A stretch of DNA of 64,000 bases from Aedes albopictus (lineage: Eukaryota; Arthropoda; Insecta; Diptera; Culicidae): NCBI RefSeq assembly GCF_035046485.1, contig NC_085137.1, positions 480,153,396-480,217,395 of the forward strand, read 5' to 3'. Below the pieces are notes generated by a model. It did no database searches, was not told the origin of the DNA, and saw nothing but the letters and a program-made list of their open reading frames with translations. Of this stretch, positions 32,237-43,533 are shown piece after piece. Within the stretch, counting starts at the first letter, position 1. Each line of letters begins with the position of its first letter. The position numbers and the translations under genes are program-made.

Positions 32237-32350
32237 TAATGCAACCCATTTGAGTTGCATAACGTTCATAATGCAACTCAAATGAGTTGCATTATGAACA
32301 TTATACAACTATTTTTCATTATGCAACTCATTTCAGTTGCATAATGAACC
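32237..32350. repeat. Cluster of ATGCAACTCA/TGAGTTGCAT palindromes
   Basis: The perfect palindrome ATGCAACTCAAATGAGTTGC(AT) lies near 32271-32294. Diverged copies flank it at about 32240-32262 and 32321-32343, separated by ATAATGAAC-type linkers. A further half-copy occurs near 1526-1552. Confidence 0.75.
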
Positions 32351-32814
32351 AGTTCGGAAAAAAATGGCCATTATGATACCAAAATGAGTTATATAAAATG
32401 TAAATTATGATACTGAATTGCATAAAGTCAATTTTTAATTTTTGGCCTCCTGAATTCCTATTACAAGTTTCATTTTTGTGTTAAATGTGCTATTTCAACT
32501 TGTAAATATTCCCCTAGTATTAATGCACATTCATAGGGCTCTGACAGAATAGAGGCCCGCAATCCTATTTCGATTGCCAACATTCAGGCCATTTCGGGCC
32601 GTGATTAAGCACTAGAGATGTAAACCTTTCCCTGGCACAGACTTCAAGTTATAGAACTCTAGTGATGAAACCCGAATAGGGATGTCCCCCTAGGATTAGA
32701 AATTCCTTGACCAAAACTCAAGCTATGAAAGCAACTAATGCTGCGAACGAAAGGCAACCTGCCAGAGAAAATACAATTATAGGATTGACTGATGGGCCAA
32801 TAACATTAATGAAA

Positions 32815-33195
32815 CCTCGTCATCCTGTCATCGGAAATCGTTATCCAATAGGGTAACAGGGCTAAATATATGTTTTGTGTTGTGTTTGTCCAAGTGTGAT
32901 GTCCTAATTTATTACGCATTTGTAGTGTTCCACCACAATATGTTATATTTTAATATGCGTTTGTTTGTAGTGCTTCATTATTTTTCGTAATAAATGGCGC
33001 CCAACAACATTTATGAAACCTCGTCTTCCTGTCATGGGGAATCCAATTGGGTAACAGGGCAAAATATATGTTCTGTGTTGTGCATGTCCAAATGTGTTGT
33101 CATAGTTCATAACGCATTTGTAAGGTTCCACTACAATATGGTATATTTTAATATGCATTTGTAGTGCTTCATTATTTTTCGTAATATTCCCTTAG
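32815..33195 (+). repeat. Tandem duplication, about 190-bp unit
   Basis: GGGTAACAGGGCTAAATATA ... CTTCATTATTTTTCGTAAT (about 32850-32992) is repeated at about 33050-33194 with about 88% identity. The block before each unit (GAAACCTCGTCATCCTGTCA) is also duplicated. Confidence 0.8.
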
Positions 33196-33277
33196 TGCGA
33201 GGATGGAGAGTGGCAGCCACAAATCGAGTATTGTGGCGAACTTTTGTTAATTCAGTTTTATCTTAAATTTGATGTAA
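33196..33277 (+). mobile_element. RTE 3' tail, extreme 5' truncation
   Basis: GCGAGGATGGAGAGTGGCAG onward matches the last codons and 3' UTR of copy 1 (22807-22890). Only about 80 bp are retained, the usual outcome of aborted target-primed reverse transcription. Confidence 0.8.
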
Positions 33278-33494
33278 TAGGGTCTTGTACCATTTGGGCA
33301 GGTGTACCTATTTTGGGCACTTGCCGCTATAACTAAGTCAATTTCAAACCGATTGATTTAAATTTTTGTATGGAGTTAGATACTGTACGTGCCCAACTCT
33401 GTACAAAAATTCAAACCAATTGGTTTGAAATTGACTTAGTTATAGCGGCGAATGCCCAAAATAGGTACACCTGCCCAAATGGTACAAGACCCTA
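33278..33494. mobile_element. Foldback MITE, TAGGGTCTTGTACCATT termini
   Basis: Arms of about 95 bp (TAGGGTCTTGTACCATTTGG, then AACTAAGTCAATTTCAAACC) are mirrored almost perfectly around a short centre near 33385. It abuts the RTE tail directly and is flanked by TA. Confidence 0.9.
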
Positions 33495-33941
33495 CTCAGA
33501 GTTTGAAATTTTCATTTTCAATGAGCGGAATCAACGTGAGTTTTAAAAATGCTCAACTGAGGGATCAAAATAAAATTCATTTTGGTGAATGATTTGAGAA
33601 ATAAAACTAGACCATTACTCCCGATTTAACTTACAGTCACCGCAAAACATGGGTATAGTAATTGATTGGAATACTTATTATCTTTTCCATTTGTTCATTA
33701 AGTCGAATTTCGCGTTTGTTGATAGAAATTGATTATTTTACGATGTGCAAGAAAATACTCATGACAGGGAATTGAATGAAAAAGAGAGGCATTCAGCTGA
33801 CAATGAATGTGACGAAACACGAATGAAAAAATGAGAATGTCAATTTTCATTTTGAATCTTCGAATTTTTTACACTCTGTTAATACTAAATAAATGAAATG
33901 AATTGCTTGAATACAAATGCACCAGTCCAAATAAAACCTAT
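33495..33941. other. Unassigned AT-rich sequence
   Basis: No gene or repeat recognised. Confidence 0.35.
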
Positions 33942-34098
33942 AGGGGGCATCCATAAAGTATGTCACGCTTAGAGGGGAGAGGGGGGGTTCTGATAAGTGT
34001 GACAAGCAATGTATTAAGTATAGGAAAAACACGTACGAAGTGGGAGGAGGGGGGACTAGAATACCCATTTTGAGCGTGACGTAATGGATGCCCCCATA
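33942..34098. mobile_element. MITE, GGGGGCATCCATAAAGTA termini
   Basis: TAGGGGGCATCCATAAAGTA on the left and GTAATGGATGCCCCCATA on the right are inverted ends, continued by GTCACGCT/AGCGTGAC. About 157 bp with G-rich interior blocks. Related C-rich fragments sit near 41700-41760 and 51540-51600. Confidence 0.8.
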
Positions 34099-34200
34099 AT
34101 AAAAAATGGTCACGTTGGTGTCTTCTGCGAAAATGTTTTTCGTGTCATGAAGAATTAATTTGCTGAAGCGACTAACATGATTTGACTTCTGCATTTTAAG

Positions 34201-34355
<155 letters not shown>

Positions 34356-34544
34356 ATGTCAAAATTCAACCTTTCTGTAAGTTTTGTATTAATATTTATC
34401 ACCGAATTTTTTTCAATAGTTTCTGAAATGCTTTGTAGTTCGTCACAGAAAAATGGAAACAATTGGTTGAGAAATAACTCAGATATGGAAACCAAAGTGA
34501 ATTAGTTTGTATGGGAAAACGGCTTTGATGCATTATTTTATTGT

Positions 34545-34672
34545 CCGATACTGTATAGCATGTGACGCAAAGATACTCTATGCTAAGTTCCTGGATCGAC
34601 AGGGAATCGAACCTGTCACCCCCGGCATGGTCATGCTTGATACCTACGCCTTTACAGGTGTTGCTTCCCGAT
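34545..34672 (-). repeat. tRNA-derived SINE head
   Basis: On the minus strand a B box GACAGGTTCGATTCCCTGTC (stem paired) follows a D-arm-like GTAAAGGCGTAGGTATC. It continues into GGAACTTAGCATAGAGTATC, comparable to the GGGCATAGTGTATC body start of the 28.8 kb SINE. Confidence 0.55.
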
Positions 34673-34782
34673 CAGAAAGACATAACAAAATTATAACTGG
34701 TGGAAATATTATTTCAAAGATAATTTCATAACAGAATTAGCTGATTTTATTTTTGTCTGTATTAACGGGATTTTTATTCCTA

Positions 34783-34920
34783 GGCTAGTTCATCTCGGGA
34801 CCCACGCTTTACTCCCTTCCGAACCTTCCGAACCCACATTTTGTGAGTATGTCGGGAGTGGGATGCGATCCCAGATCCTCGGCGTGATAGGCTTGTGCTC
34901 TAACTACCACACCAGGTCCG
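34783..34920 (-). repeat. tRNA-derived SINE head, second family
   Basis: On the minus strand GGTGTGGTAGTTAGAGCACA (A box) and CTGGGATCGCATCCCACTCC (T-arm/B box) form a tRNA-like head, followed by a Gly/Arg-coding GGTTCGGAAGG-type body. It is next to, but different from, the SINE at 34545. Confidence 0.6.
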
Positions 34921-36000
34921 ATTTGTGTTAAAATAACAAAATATATAACAATAATTGGCCTATCCATATCACTATTATAATAGTGATGATACAATTTAAA
35001 TTTATTGTTTATTTCGTATTCGATAACATCGCACAACCTTCAAGCAGTTTCTGTAATCATATTTGATTATGCAACGCTACTCTGTATGGCAAGTATGACT
35101 ACTTTTACAAGTATAGATCTGAAGTTCTAAGCTCAAAGTTAGTTTGGGTGTTCTACATTATTCAAATAATGTCAATGAGTGGCTTCCGAGTTTCCAAGAG
35201 ATTTCCGGATTACAACATATTATGCAATGTTAAAATTTGAGATAAAACGAGCAAAATAATTTCTGTTAAATTCGGAGCACTGCTTTTCATAAGAAAAGTT
35301 CTTCAAAGACGAATGAGACAGACTTAAAAGACACGTCCGACCCCCCTCCCAGTTAAAATTCAGACATTCAGACAGTTGGAGTGAGAAATTTCTCACTCCA
35401 TCGCTAACAGTAATTTAGAACCGTTGGCAATTAGGTAAACGTTGTAAAACAAAATATGTTAATGGTCAAGGTCGACCGAAATAATGCTGTCTGCATATTG
35501 ATCAAGGGGCTAATTTTCCGCTCTTCCAACTATCGATGCTCATTCTTGGAACGTTCGGGCTTTAAAATTTTATGGTTTGCTAAGCGTGCCACTGAATTTA
35601 CACAAGATTCTAAAACACGAGAGAATCTTATTCCGTATGCTAATTTTAGCTCCCGAAGCCGTTGAAACCGCCTTCTCGCTTAGCAATCGTTTCGCAGGTG
35701 CTTGATCTGCTTTTCTATTCATCTGGTCCACATTCGTATTCAATGGCCACAGGCATTTGCTCATTTGCAAATATTATGTCATTTCAGTTCTAACTGAGTT
35801 ATTGACCGAACATGCGTATCGGGTTGTTTGACACACAAAGTGATCAATTTATTGAGTGTTCTAATTTATGGTCGGAAACGGTGCTCCCAGATTTGAACGA
35901 TAGCCGTGTCGTCGTTGGAAATGCATCATTGTAGGCGGAAGATCGTTCATAAAAGAAACAGTAACGTTGCGATTTCTAGAATCTCGTGTAAAGTGCCGGC
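34921..36000. other. Upstream flank of the cuticular gene
   Basis: No gene recognised. It contains a palindrome GGAGTGAGAAATTTCTCACTCC-like at about 35380-35400. Base composition becomes more balanced after about 35870, as expected near a promoter. Confidence 0.35.
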
Positions 36001-36018
36001 ACAGGTGCCTGAGGTACA

Positions 36019-36081
36019 GTCAGATTCACTACATCAAGCGGATATAAATGAAGTGATAAAGGTGTCATTCAGCTTTCAATG
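36019..36081 (+). promoter_or_regulatory. Putative promoter and first exon (ATG only) of the cuticular gene
   Basis: TATAAA at 36043-36048 is followed 28 bp later by an initiator-like TTCAGC (A at 36071). The ATG at 36079-36081 is directly followed by a consensus donor GTGAGT. The model gives an exon 1 that encodes only Met, which joins in phase 0 to exon 2 (ATTCAC...). An alternative start is the initiator-like GTCAGATTC at 36018-36026, which would put the TATAAA in the 5' UTR together with a three-codon upstream frame. This exon is inferred from signals alone. Confidence 0.55.
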
Positions 36082-37563
36082 GTGAGTGTCATCGAGTGTC
36101 GCTGGGAACTGGAAAGAAATTCATTGCTCAACTAGCTAGAACCGGCGCTCGCAGCTCATTGTCGTTGTGCACCACCAACGATCAATATTAATGGAGTGTA
36201 CATAAGGTTCAAGAGGTACATCAATTGAACTGTCACAGGAATCCGTCGGTAAGGCTCAATCGCATGAAAGGCAAATAAAGAAACGATTAACGACTTTTAT
36301 TGAACAAACATGGAATAAGAAGAGTCGCTTGTGCGAGAGGGACAGAGTGTTTACATTGTATTGTGTATGTCTATCTGTTTTGATAAACTAGCTACGTACC
36401 TGCGATCAATGAAAGGGCAGAGAAGGAAGATGCTAATGTGGCGCCAGGTTGATTGATTACCTGCGGTCATGGGTTATTGAGATTTTTTTGAAGCAGTGAC
36501 ATTGATTTTATCCGTAGGGTATTAATAAGTTAACATTTATGTAGCAAGCATAATCAGCTACAAGTACCTGAACCAGACACTTCCAGCCTTCGATTTCCTT
36601 GAGAATATTCGAATTCGCTCCGTTTTGCCATTTACTTATAATCGATAATGATGAAATCACGTCCAAAAATGTCATTTGCTAACGAGGCTCCCGGAAAACA
36701 TCGAGCAAAAGCTAGCCAACCGATTGAATCGAACCATGTAAGATTTGCAACTGCATTGCACACAAAATACGTGATTGTTCAATCAAGATATGCTCCGGCT
36801 AAGGTAGCACCGCGCTGCACATGGACTAAGATCCAGCCGAACAGCTACTTCATCGCTTGTTTCGTGATAAGGCGCGGGTTCAAGCATGCATGTAGTTAGC
36901 AGATTTGTACTAGCCAAGTTTTTGCCACGCAAAAGTGATAATTGTTTTCACAAGCATAAATTACATCGTCTCTTTGAACATAAATATCAACAACAAAAAA
37001 GTGACATTTATGTATGTACCAACAGACCGTTTGAATCACAGAACAAAGAATGGAAGACTCCGTTGAGTGTTTTAGCATTTATATGCTTTTTTGTGTGTGA
37101 TGCATTTTTGCAAGTTTCAAAATATGAGAAATCGAATCTCAGGAATTCTGCACATTCTCGTATAAGCGAAAACCTGAAATTTAACATTTCATTGTTGCAT
37201 TCCTTAGTTTCTACAAAATTTGCATCGTAATGCAGTTGCAGATTAGATGCATATTCCTGAAATTTATTAACATGACATTTTTATCGCTTTCAAAAATTTG
37301 AACCCAAACCACAACAAACCATTATCCACACCTTCCCCATTATTAAAAGACCATATTATGCACATTTTATTCCATAAAACTGTCACTCTCACCCGGTCCA
37401 TCACCATTTGTCACATCTCCCGCCGACGCTTTTATGACCATGTCCCGTCTCCCGGTGTGGTGTCGGGATGACTCGTCAACCCCAAAGAATCAAACACGTT
37501 CCCCTCAGACTGCCCGACTGCGCAAATCTAAACTTTATTATTATTATCATTTTCTCTCTGCAG
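36082..37563 (+). other. Intron 1 of the cuticular gene (model)
   Basis: 1482 bp from GTGAGT to TTTCTCTCTGCAG. I see no transposon-like termini here, in contrast to intron 2. Frames of 60-114 codons inside lack protein features. Unique first introns of cuticular genes often carry enhancers, but nothing specific shows that here. Confidence 0.45.
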
Positions 37564-37684
37564 ATTCACATCGTTCTGCTGGTGTCACTGGTCCGGGCGG
37601 CGTCCAAATATTACGATGGTCCCATCCGGCCGTACGAATTCGGTTTCAACATCGAAGGTCATCAACATCGGAAAGAATCGAAAG
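37564..37684 (+). CDS. Cuticular protein (CPR, R&R), exon 2
   Basis: The exon follows a strong pyrimidine-rich acceptor (TCTCTCTGCAG) and ends at a GTAGGT donor. It encodes 40 residues plus one base: a hydrophobic signal peptide core (IHIVLLVSLVRAA), then SKYYDGPIRPYEFGFNIEGH, the start of a Rebers-Riddiford chitin-binding domain. With Met from exon 1 the signal peptide would be about 14 residues, with cleavage near Ala-Ala|Ser. The single leftover G pairs with AC of exon 3 to make Asp, restoring a continuous domain. Balanced codon use contrasts with the AT-rich surroundings. Confidence 0.85.
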
Positions 37685-38136
37685 GTAGGTAAACCAGCCG
37701 CCAAGCCGCGCCGAGCCGGGCTGACTAGGGGCCATGGCCCATCCCATGCGAGGAGTCGATTAGAATAGCCTCGAACGGCTGATGTCATGGACGTCGGCGT
37801 CGTCGTCATCGATGTGCGCAGGTCGCTAAATTTGGACAGGCTTCTTATCATGTTTCATGTGTGCTTTGGAAAGCTATATTCACTCAGGGGCATGAGGTTA
37901 ATGATTATGGTTGTGACATTAGATTCCGGACGTCAAAATGTAAATGCCTAAATCGGTTAACCTCTGTGGTGCATATCTGTATTTGTTGATATCCAGTTTC
38001 CATTTCATTCACATTTTACCAAAGTTTTGCCAGCTATTGTTGATTGCCACTATCTTCTTCTCATATGCTCATCGTAGTATTGCTTTTACCTTTCAATCAA
38101 AACAGTGCGTCCCTTCCCACATCCAAATATTTCGTT

Positions 38137-38743
38137 CAGAGCGTTAATGATTAATCATAAATTTAATCATGATTAATGATTAATGATTAAGATTAATCAA
38201 AATCATTAATCATAATCACAAAAAAATCTCATTTAATCATTAATCATTAATCTTAATCACACTGTTTTTGCAATCAAATCATTAATCAGTAATCATAATC
38301 ATAAGAAAAAATATTAATCAATCATTAATCATTCATCACCAAAAATGATTCATCATATAAAATATATGATCCAAATTAAGTTGGTTCAAATGCTGTTCTA
38401 GATAATATAATTTATGATTCTTTTTTCAAAAATCTCCCGGACAGAGTTATTTTTTACTTTTGAAACTTCAAAAACATGTTAAACAATAAATACATTTTAA
38501 TCATTTCCAGTTTTTTGTGATTGATTAATCATGATTAATCATGATTTTTAATCAATGAGTCATTTTTAATCATTAATCATAATCAATAATCACAGATCAA
38601 ACCAATTTTAATCATTAATCATAATCTTTAATCATCCTAGAAATCAAATTAATCATTAATCATAATCAATAATCACCAAAATTGGAATTTCAATCATCAA
38701 TGATTAATCATGATAATTTTTTTTGTTAATCATGAACGCTCTG
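38137..38743. mobile_element. hAT-like foldback with ATTAATCAT satellite interior
   Basis: Ends CAGAGCGTTAATGATTAATC and TTAATCATGAACGCTCTG are inverted, with CAG...CTG termini. The flanks ATTTCGTT and ATTCGTTG nearly match, as expected for a degenerate 8-bp hAT duplication. The interior is dominated by more than 20 copies of ATTAATCAT/ATGATTAAT, often in both orientations. No coding frame. Confidence 0.7.
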
Positions 38744-38943
38744 ATTCGTTGCTTTCTACATGCTGTTCGAGACTGTTCTTTACCAATTGATCATTGCTGT
38801 ATTCATTTATCTAAAGAATGTCATAGATACGTTGTGTATTAAGATGATACGTTTTTGTAATTAAAAATCCTCTATTGATTTTGAAGCACTCATCCAAATA
38901 ACTTTGAAATGTAGATTAGATCTTCCTTAAGAAATTGAGCATC

Positions 38944-39103
38944 AGAGGCCGTTCTTAAACCACGTAGACTTCTTAGGGGGTGTGGGGTTTGGCCAAAATC
39001 TACGCTCCATAAAAATTAAAAAAAAAATGTATGGACAAAAGTCTACGAGGTTTTGGTTCTAAGATGACAAAATTTGATCTACGTGATTTATGAACAGCCC
39101 CTC
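38944..39103. mobile_element. MITE, GAGGCCGTTC-TAAACCACGTAG termini
   Basis: GAGGCCGTTCTTAAACCACG on the left is the imperfect complement of CGTGATTTATGAACAGCCCC on the right. About 160 bp, with a TCTACG motif inside both arms. Confidence 0.75.
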
Positions 39104-39224
39104 AGTTATCAATGTGTTTTCCTATCTTTAGCATATCTTCCAAATAAAACATCCACATCACTCCAGTCCAGCGTTTCTTGAACTCAAACTATTCCAGAAG
39201 TTTTTCTTTGGGATTTCTGCGATA

Positions 39225-39665
39225 CAGGTATTCTTCGATATAACGTACCCTCGATGTAGCGTACCCTCGATATAGCGAATTCGATATAACGTACATTTTG
39301 CTTCGATATAACGTACACCATTGAAAAACTTCATTTTTTTTCCAGTAATAACCACCAGATAATCTACGAAATCACTCAAATCAATGCTGTGTTGCAGCAT
39401 TAGCCTTGTTACCCAAAATTATCCCAATTTGGGGAAAAAATTTTTGCACGTTATATCGAAGCACAAAAAACGAAATGAGTTTTTCGTGAAACCCATGTTT
39501 TTCATTATTGTTTTTGTTAATTTCACCGAAATCATTATTTAGGGTTAATTTCACGCCAAATACATCAATACTAGCATAAAAAAATATAAAAAAATGTCTG
39601 CTTCCATATAACGTACACTTCGATATAACGTACAAAGAGAAAAGTTTTTTGTACGTAATATCGAA
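39225..39665. mobile_element. pogo/Tigger-like element, right end lost
   Basis: Starts TA|CAGGTATTCTTCGATATAA, with a cluster of CGATATAACGTAC motifs at 39235-39320 and their complements at 39447-39462 and 39604-39665. CAG termini after TA and repeated CGATATAACGTA motifs suit pogo-type elements. The last few bases of the right end are replaced by repeat A at 39666. The 80- and 106-codon minus frames are not transposase. Confidence 0.6.
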
Positions 39666-40996
39666 GAGTAGGGTATCGGGATGCTTCGTTGGCATAGTCA
39701 TCCCCTCGTTCGGCCTATCTCAACGTAAACCAAAAACTCAAACAAACACGCATTACTGGATATCGGAAAAGCTATGCGCCAAACAACTGTAACATTTCGT
39801 CACTTTGTTTAGCTTTTGTAGACGCCATGATTCTTCGGTTTAGTGGGTAGTCTATACACATGATCATAAATGGCATGATTCTGGTACATTTCGAACAGAC
39901 TTTTCAATAACTGAACATTTGATGCGACGGTCAAAGACGCTATTTTGAACATGTGTATTTGTTTTCAACGAATAATAACTATTTTACAAATTGAATGTGG
40001 GCCGAATATTGAGGACATTTTTTTTCAATATGTACCCAAATCTTGGCCCATCAGTAAAGTGCCATCAAAAACACCAATAAAAAGACGTCAACAACATTTC
40101 TTCCGTAAGAACCAGGAAGAACGATCAGGAAGAAGATTTTGTGTGCGGTGACTTTAAACAAATAACACAATAATTGGGTTGCGTTACTTTCGTTACTAAA
40201 TTAAGAAAGAACTTGAGTTAACCCTCTAATACCCAAGTTTTTGATTTTGATCCAAACATCATTTTTCGTCATCTAAAATCGATTTAAACATGTTTTGGAA
40301 GATGATTCTTTTTAATTCTCGATTTCGTGAATTTCAGTTTTTGATTTTTCTAATTTTTATTTTTGAACATCCCCACACTTTTATATTTTTCCTGGAAGCC
40401 AATTTGGGGAACGGATTTTTTGGGATGAAAACATTTTTAGATTTTATGATTGTTGTTGAAATATTATTATTTTAAATTTTTTTCACAGAAAATTTTATTT
40501 TCTGTGTGATTTTAAGGAAAATAATTTTAGAGTGTATTCGATTTTCTTAAACTATTAAACAAGGATAGAATGATTTGGGAAAAATTTTAAATATGTTAAT
40601 TGTAGCGATTCAATACAAAATAAACAATGACTTCTAAAAGATGACTAAAACATCAATTTTTCAATGATTTTAAAAAAATGTAAATACGCTTTAAAATACA
40701 CCAAAAACAATTTTAAGATATACAGAACAGTCCTAAATATCGGCCAAAAATATAAATAAATTGATTTTCCACGAAACAAAATTTACAAAAATGCTCAAAC
40801 TATACCCCGTCTAAAGGCGGGATTGGGTATTAGAGGGTTAAAGTGATTTATTTATAGTTTTTTGATAATTTGGCTCCGAAAATGTAATTTAAAAGTAAGA
40901 TTGGTGAACAAATAGCGATAATACTTCAGCAGAAATATAGAAAAAAAAATAGATAACTAGTGGTTCTAGTGCATGTAAAGCAATAGGCCAACGTTG
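39666..40996 (+). repeat. Dispersed repeat A, copy 2 (split)
   Basis: This matches 3487-4260 in two parts, 39666-40217 and 40842-40996, separated by the TTAA-flanked insertion. Removing that insertion restores collinearity with copy 1 at the AGTTCAAGTGATTTATTTAT position, which confirms the insertion boundaries. Confidence 0.8.
40222..40837. mobile_element. piggyBac-type MITE with TTAA duplication
   Basis: CCCTCTAATACCCAA on the left and TTGGGTATTAGAGGG on the right lie exactly inside TTAA (40218-40221 and 40838-40841). The TTAA target with CCC-starting ends is the piggyBac signature. About 616 bp and AT-rich; the 61-codon frame is hydrophobic by composition only. A partial relative is at 52316. 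Confidence 0.85.
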
Positions 40997-41000
40997 CACA

Positions 41001-41690
41001 GTGGGAAAAAATAAGTATAAAACGCGAATAAATTCAATATCTCTGCTCGGAGTGGATGGATTCGAATGATTTTTTGACACAAACTGTAAAAGTCTATATA
41101 GTTTCAAATAAGGAGGGTGTCATTCGCCGCACGATGCTGGAAGTCAGTGTGTTGAGCTCGTTTTACCCCGCTTTCTCTTTCTCACACCTTTTTAGGAAAG
41201 TCCTCATCTATTTTCGCCTGGCGTGCAAAATGAATGCCTTATTCAACTCGTATTTGTGTAAAAACTTCCATAGTATCGGAAATTTGACATAGGGTAGGTC
41301 CAGCTCTTATGGATTACATTCTACTTCGAGAGAAGAAGCATGTGAAAATTTAAAGAAATAGGGGATGTCGGGGTTATTTAAAGATATTCCATTTTTATGG
41401 CCGTGCGGTGAGCCAAACCAGCTCCATTCGATATTACGGAAGTTTTTACACAAACACGAATCAAATAAATCATTTATTTTGCACTCCAGGATTTTTCCAA
41501 AAAGGTGAAAAGGAAAGAGAGTGGGGTAAAACGGGCCCGATACAATGATTCCCAGCAGCGTGCGGTGAATGACACCTTCCTTATTTGAAACTGTAGATAT
41601 TTTTGCAGTTTGTGTCAAAAATTCATTAGAATCCATCCACTCCGAGCAGAGATATTGAGTTTATTCGCGTTTTGTACCTATTTTTTCCCA
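41001..41690. mobile_element. Long-arm foldback element, CAGTGGGAAAAAATA ends
   Basis: Arms of roughly 300 bp mirror each other: CGAATAAATTCAATATCTCT, GCTCGGAGTGGATGGATTC and GTTTCAAATAAGGAGG on the left all reappear inverted at 41580-41670. Frames of 78 and 109 codons beginning MDSN(D/E)FLTQT on opposite strands are the same arm read twice, not two genes. Confidence 0.8.
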
Positions 41691-41809
41691 TTCCCATCCC
41701 CCTCATTATTGTTTGTATGGGTTGTCACGTTCTGAAACCCCCTCCCCCCCCTCACCCCTAAAAACTTAACGTTATTTATATTTGGCCTCCAAGATTAATT
41801 TCTAAAATA

Positions 41810-42295
41810 AATTTTGTACAAATGTCTGCAGAATTCGTGACAAACCCTCGGGAAGAATTTCCGAAGCAATCCCTGTAGAGTTTTTCATAAGAATTTCTGA
41901 ACAACTCTGAACTTTAAAAAATCTCTTGGTAAAATTTCTGAAGAAATTCCTGCATTTCTGAAGAAGTATCCAGAGATGAAATAACTCTTCAAAGAAATTT
42001 CAGAAGGAATTCCAGCAGAAATTTCTGAAAGAAACACTGAGGAGTTCAGTTATCAGGAAGTGTCAGCTTGAACCTCTTATTTTATGAACGTACATGAACC
42101 TATACATTCGAATGTAAGGTCATTGATAGTGAAGAAATCTTCAGTAGAGTCCCTGTAGAAATCTTGGAAAGTACTTTGAATGGAGGAATATCCGAAAAAA
42201 ATTAGGGAAATTTTTACGAACTTCCTGGAGAAACTTCTCGGTAAATTCTTGGTGGAGTTCCTAGAAAAATATTGAGCAAACAATTCCTGCAGAAA
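41810..42295 (-). repeat. Degenerate GAAATTCC array plus a shared block
   Basis: Loosely periodic AATTTCTGAAGAA units. The stretch 41855-42095 is also collinear with 47677-47910 (ending GTGTCAGCTTGAACCTCT), so it belongs to a dispersed element built from this array family. Confidence 0.6.
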
Positions 42296-42615
42296 TCTAT
42301 ATAAATAAAAATGGAATGGAGTTTGTATGTCACGAATAGGTTCGGGAACGGGTCAACAGATCGACATGATTCTTTCACTGTTGCATTCCGCCAGGGCTCT
42401 GACGTGTTCGTACACACTCAGTTTTATTTCACGAGCTCGGCTGTGCAAAACTCGGTTTATGGATTCTAACCGAGACTCAGCTAACAAGATGGTTGGTTGC
42501 TTGGCAACAAGGCGTGTCATACTGATACTCGGCATTTGTAAGCTGAGATCTCATGAAAACATTCAGCTGACTTCTCGACTGTGCAAAACTCGGTATTCGT
42601 AAGACGAGATTTGGC
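42296..42615 (+). mobile_element. Helitron 5' end fragment
   Basis: A|TCTATATAAATAAAAATGGA followed by TTTGTATGTCACGAATAGG is the same 5' end type as the Helitron at 10790 (minus). I could not find the 3' hairpin and CTRR end, so it is 3'-truncated or its end lies in diverged sequence before about 42615. Confidence 0.55.
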
Positions 42616-42659
42616 ATTCTAAATTAAGTGTGTACAAAAAAATAATTAGAAAATTTGTG

Positions 42660-42960
42660 GAGCCTCGTAGCCGTGCGGTTAGGGTCACCAAGCTTATAAT
42701 CGCACCATGCTATGGGGTGAGGGTTCGATTCCCGCTTCGGGCGTTGAAACTTTTCGTGATAATAGTTTCTTCCCCGTTTCCACTGGTGCATGCTCCGTTG
42801 TCCGTTGTCTAATTTCAAGTTCAAAACAGTCTGTACAGCCGAAAGCTGAAGACGTTGTCCGTGTCTTTTTTAAAAAGTGGCCGGGAAGGCAAGAAAAACG
42901 GGAAAATCTGAAATTCCATTTTGAAGGGCATTTGTGACGACGAGTACCCCTCGGTGAGCT
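42660..42960 (+). mobile_element. tRNA-derived SINE
   Basis: Head GCCTCGTAGCCGTGCGGTTA with an A box, and B box AGGGTTCGATTCCCGC at 42719-42734, followed by a body with CAGTCTGTACAGCCGAAAGC. The antisense frames of 66-103 codons come from the body. The long insertion in the anticodon region shows it is not a tRNA gene. Confidence 0.65.
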
Positions 42961-43090
42961 ACCAGCAGGAAATACAATAGGGTATGCGGTAGTGTCAATT
43001 GCCACACGAGTCGAATGTCACTGCGTTGAGTGTCAAATACTGATGACGAAGCAGAGTGATAGGAGCTTGAACGAAGAAAGAAAATTTACG

Positions 43091-43533
43091 CTGTTTCAAT
43101 AGCATCTTTATTGTGTACCTTTCAAAATAATTTGTAAAAATCTAGTTAAAATTGAATTTCTTTAAAGCTAGAGTGAGTAATAGATAGCATTTAAAATTGA
43201 ATATTTTTTTCCTAATTAGTTAAATATACTTAGTTCTACAGGGCTAATTGTATATGAGAATGCACAAACCTAAAGGAGAAGAAAGTAGAAAACTGAAAAA
43301 TTGTAAGTGTAAATTTGTTATTCTAATAATTGAAATCGCTAAATAAATTAAAATTTTAACTAGATTTTTACAAATTATTTGGCAAGGTACACACTACACA
43401 CGCTCGCATGAGTTGGGCGGCCCAACTCATAAATGGGTATTTTTAAATGGAGCCTATTGAAGAGCAACAGAGATAGCAATGAAAAATGGGTATTCTGACG
43501 CGAGCGTGCACAATAAAGATGCTATTGAAACAG
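43091..43533. mobile_element. MITE with a second MITE nested in its right arm
   Basis: The left arm CTGTTTCAATAGCATCTTTA...GTGTACC and AAATAATTTGTAAAAATCTA are mirrored at 43353-43394 and 43509-43533. The right arm is split at about 43395-43508 by an insert with ends ACACGCTCGC and GCGAGCGTGC. Confidence 0.75.

Noticed and set aside
32850..32870. Homing-endonuclease-like site TAGGGTAACAGGG
   Set aside because: It lacks the full recognition sequence and is part of a tandem duplication; chance similarity.
41056..41636. Two similar proteins beginning MDSN(D/E)FLTQT on opposite strands
   Set aside because: They are the two inverted arms of one foldback element read on each strand; there is no domain and no gene signal.
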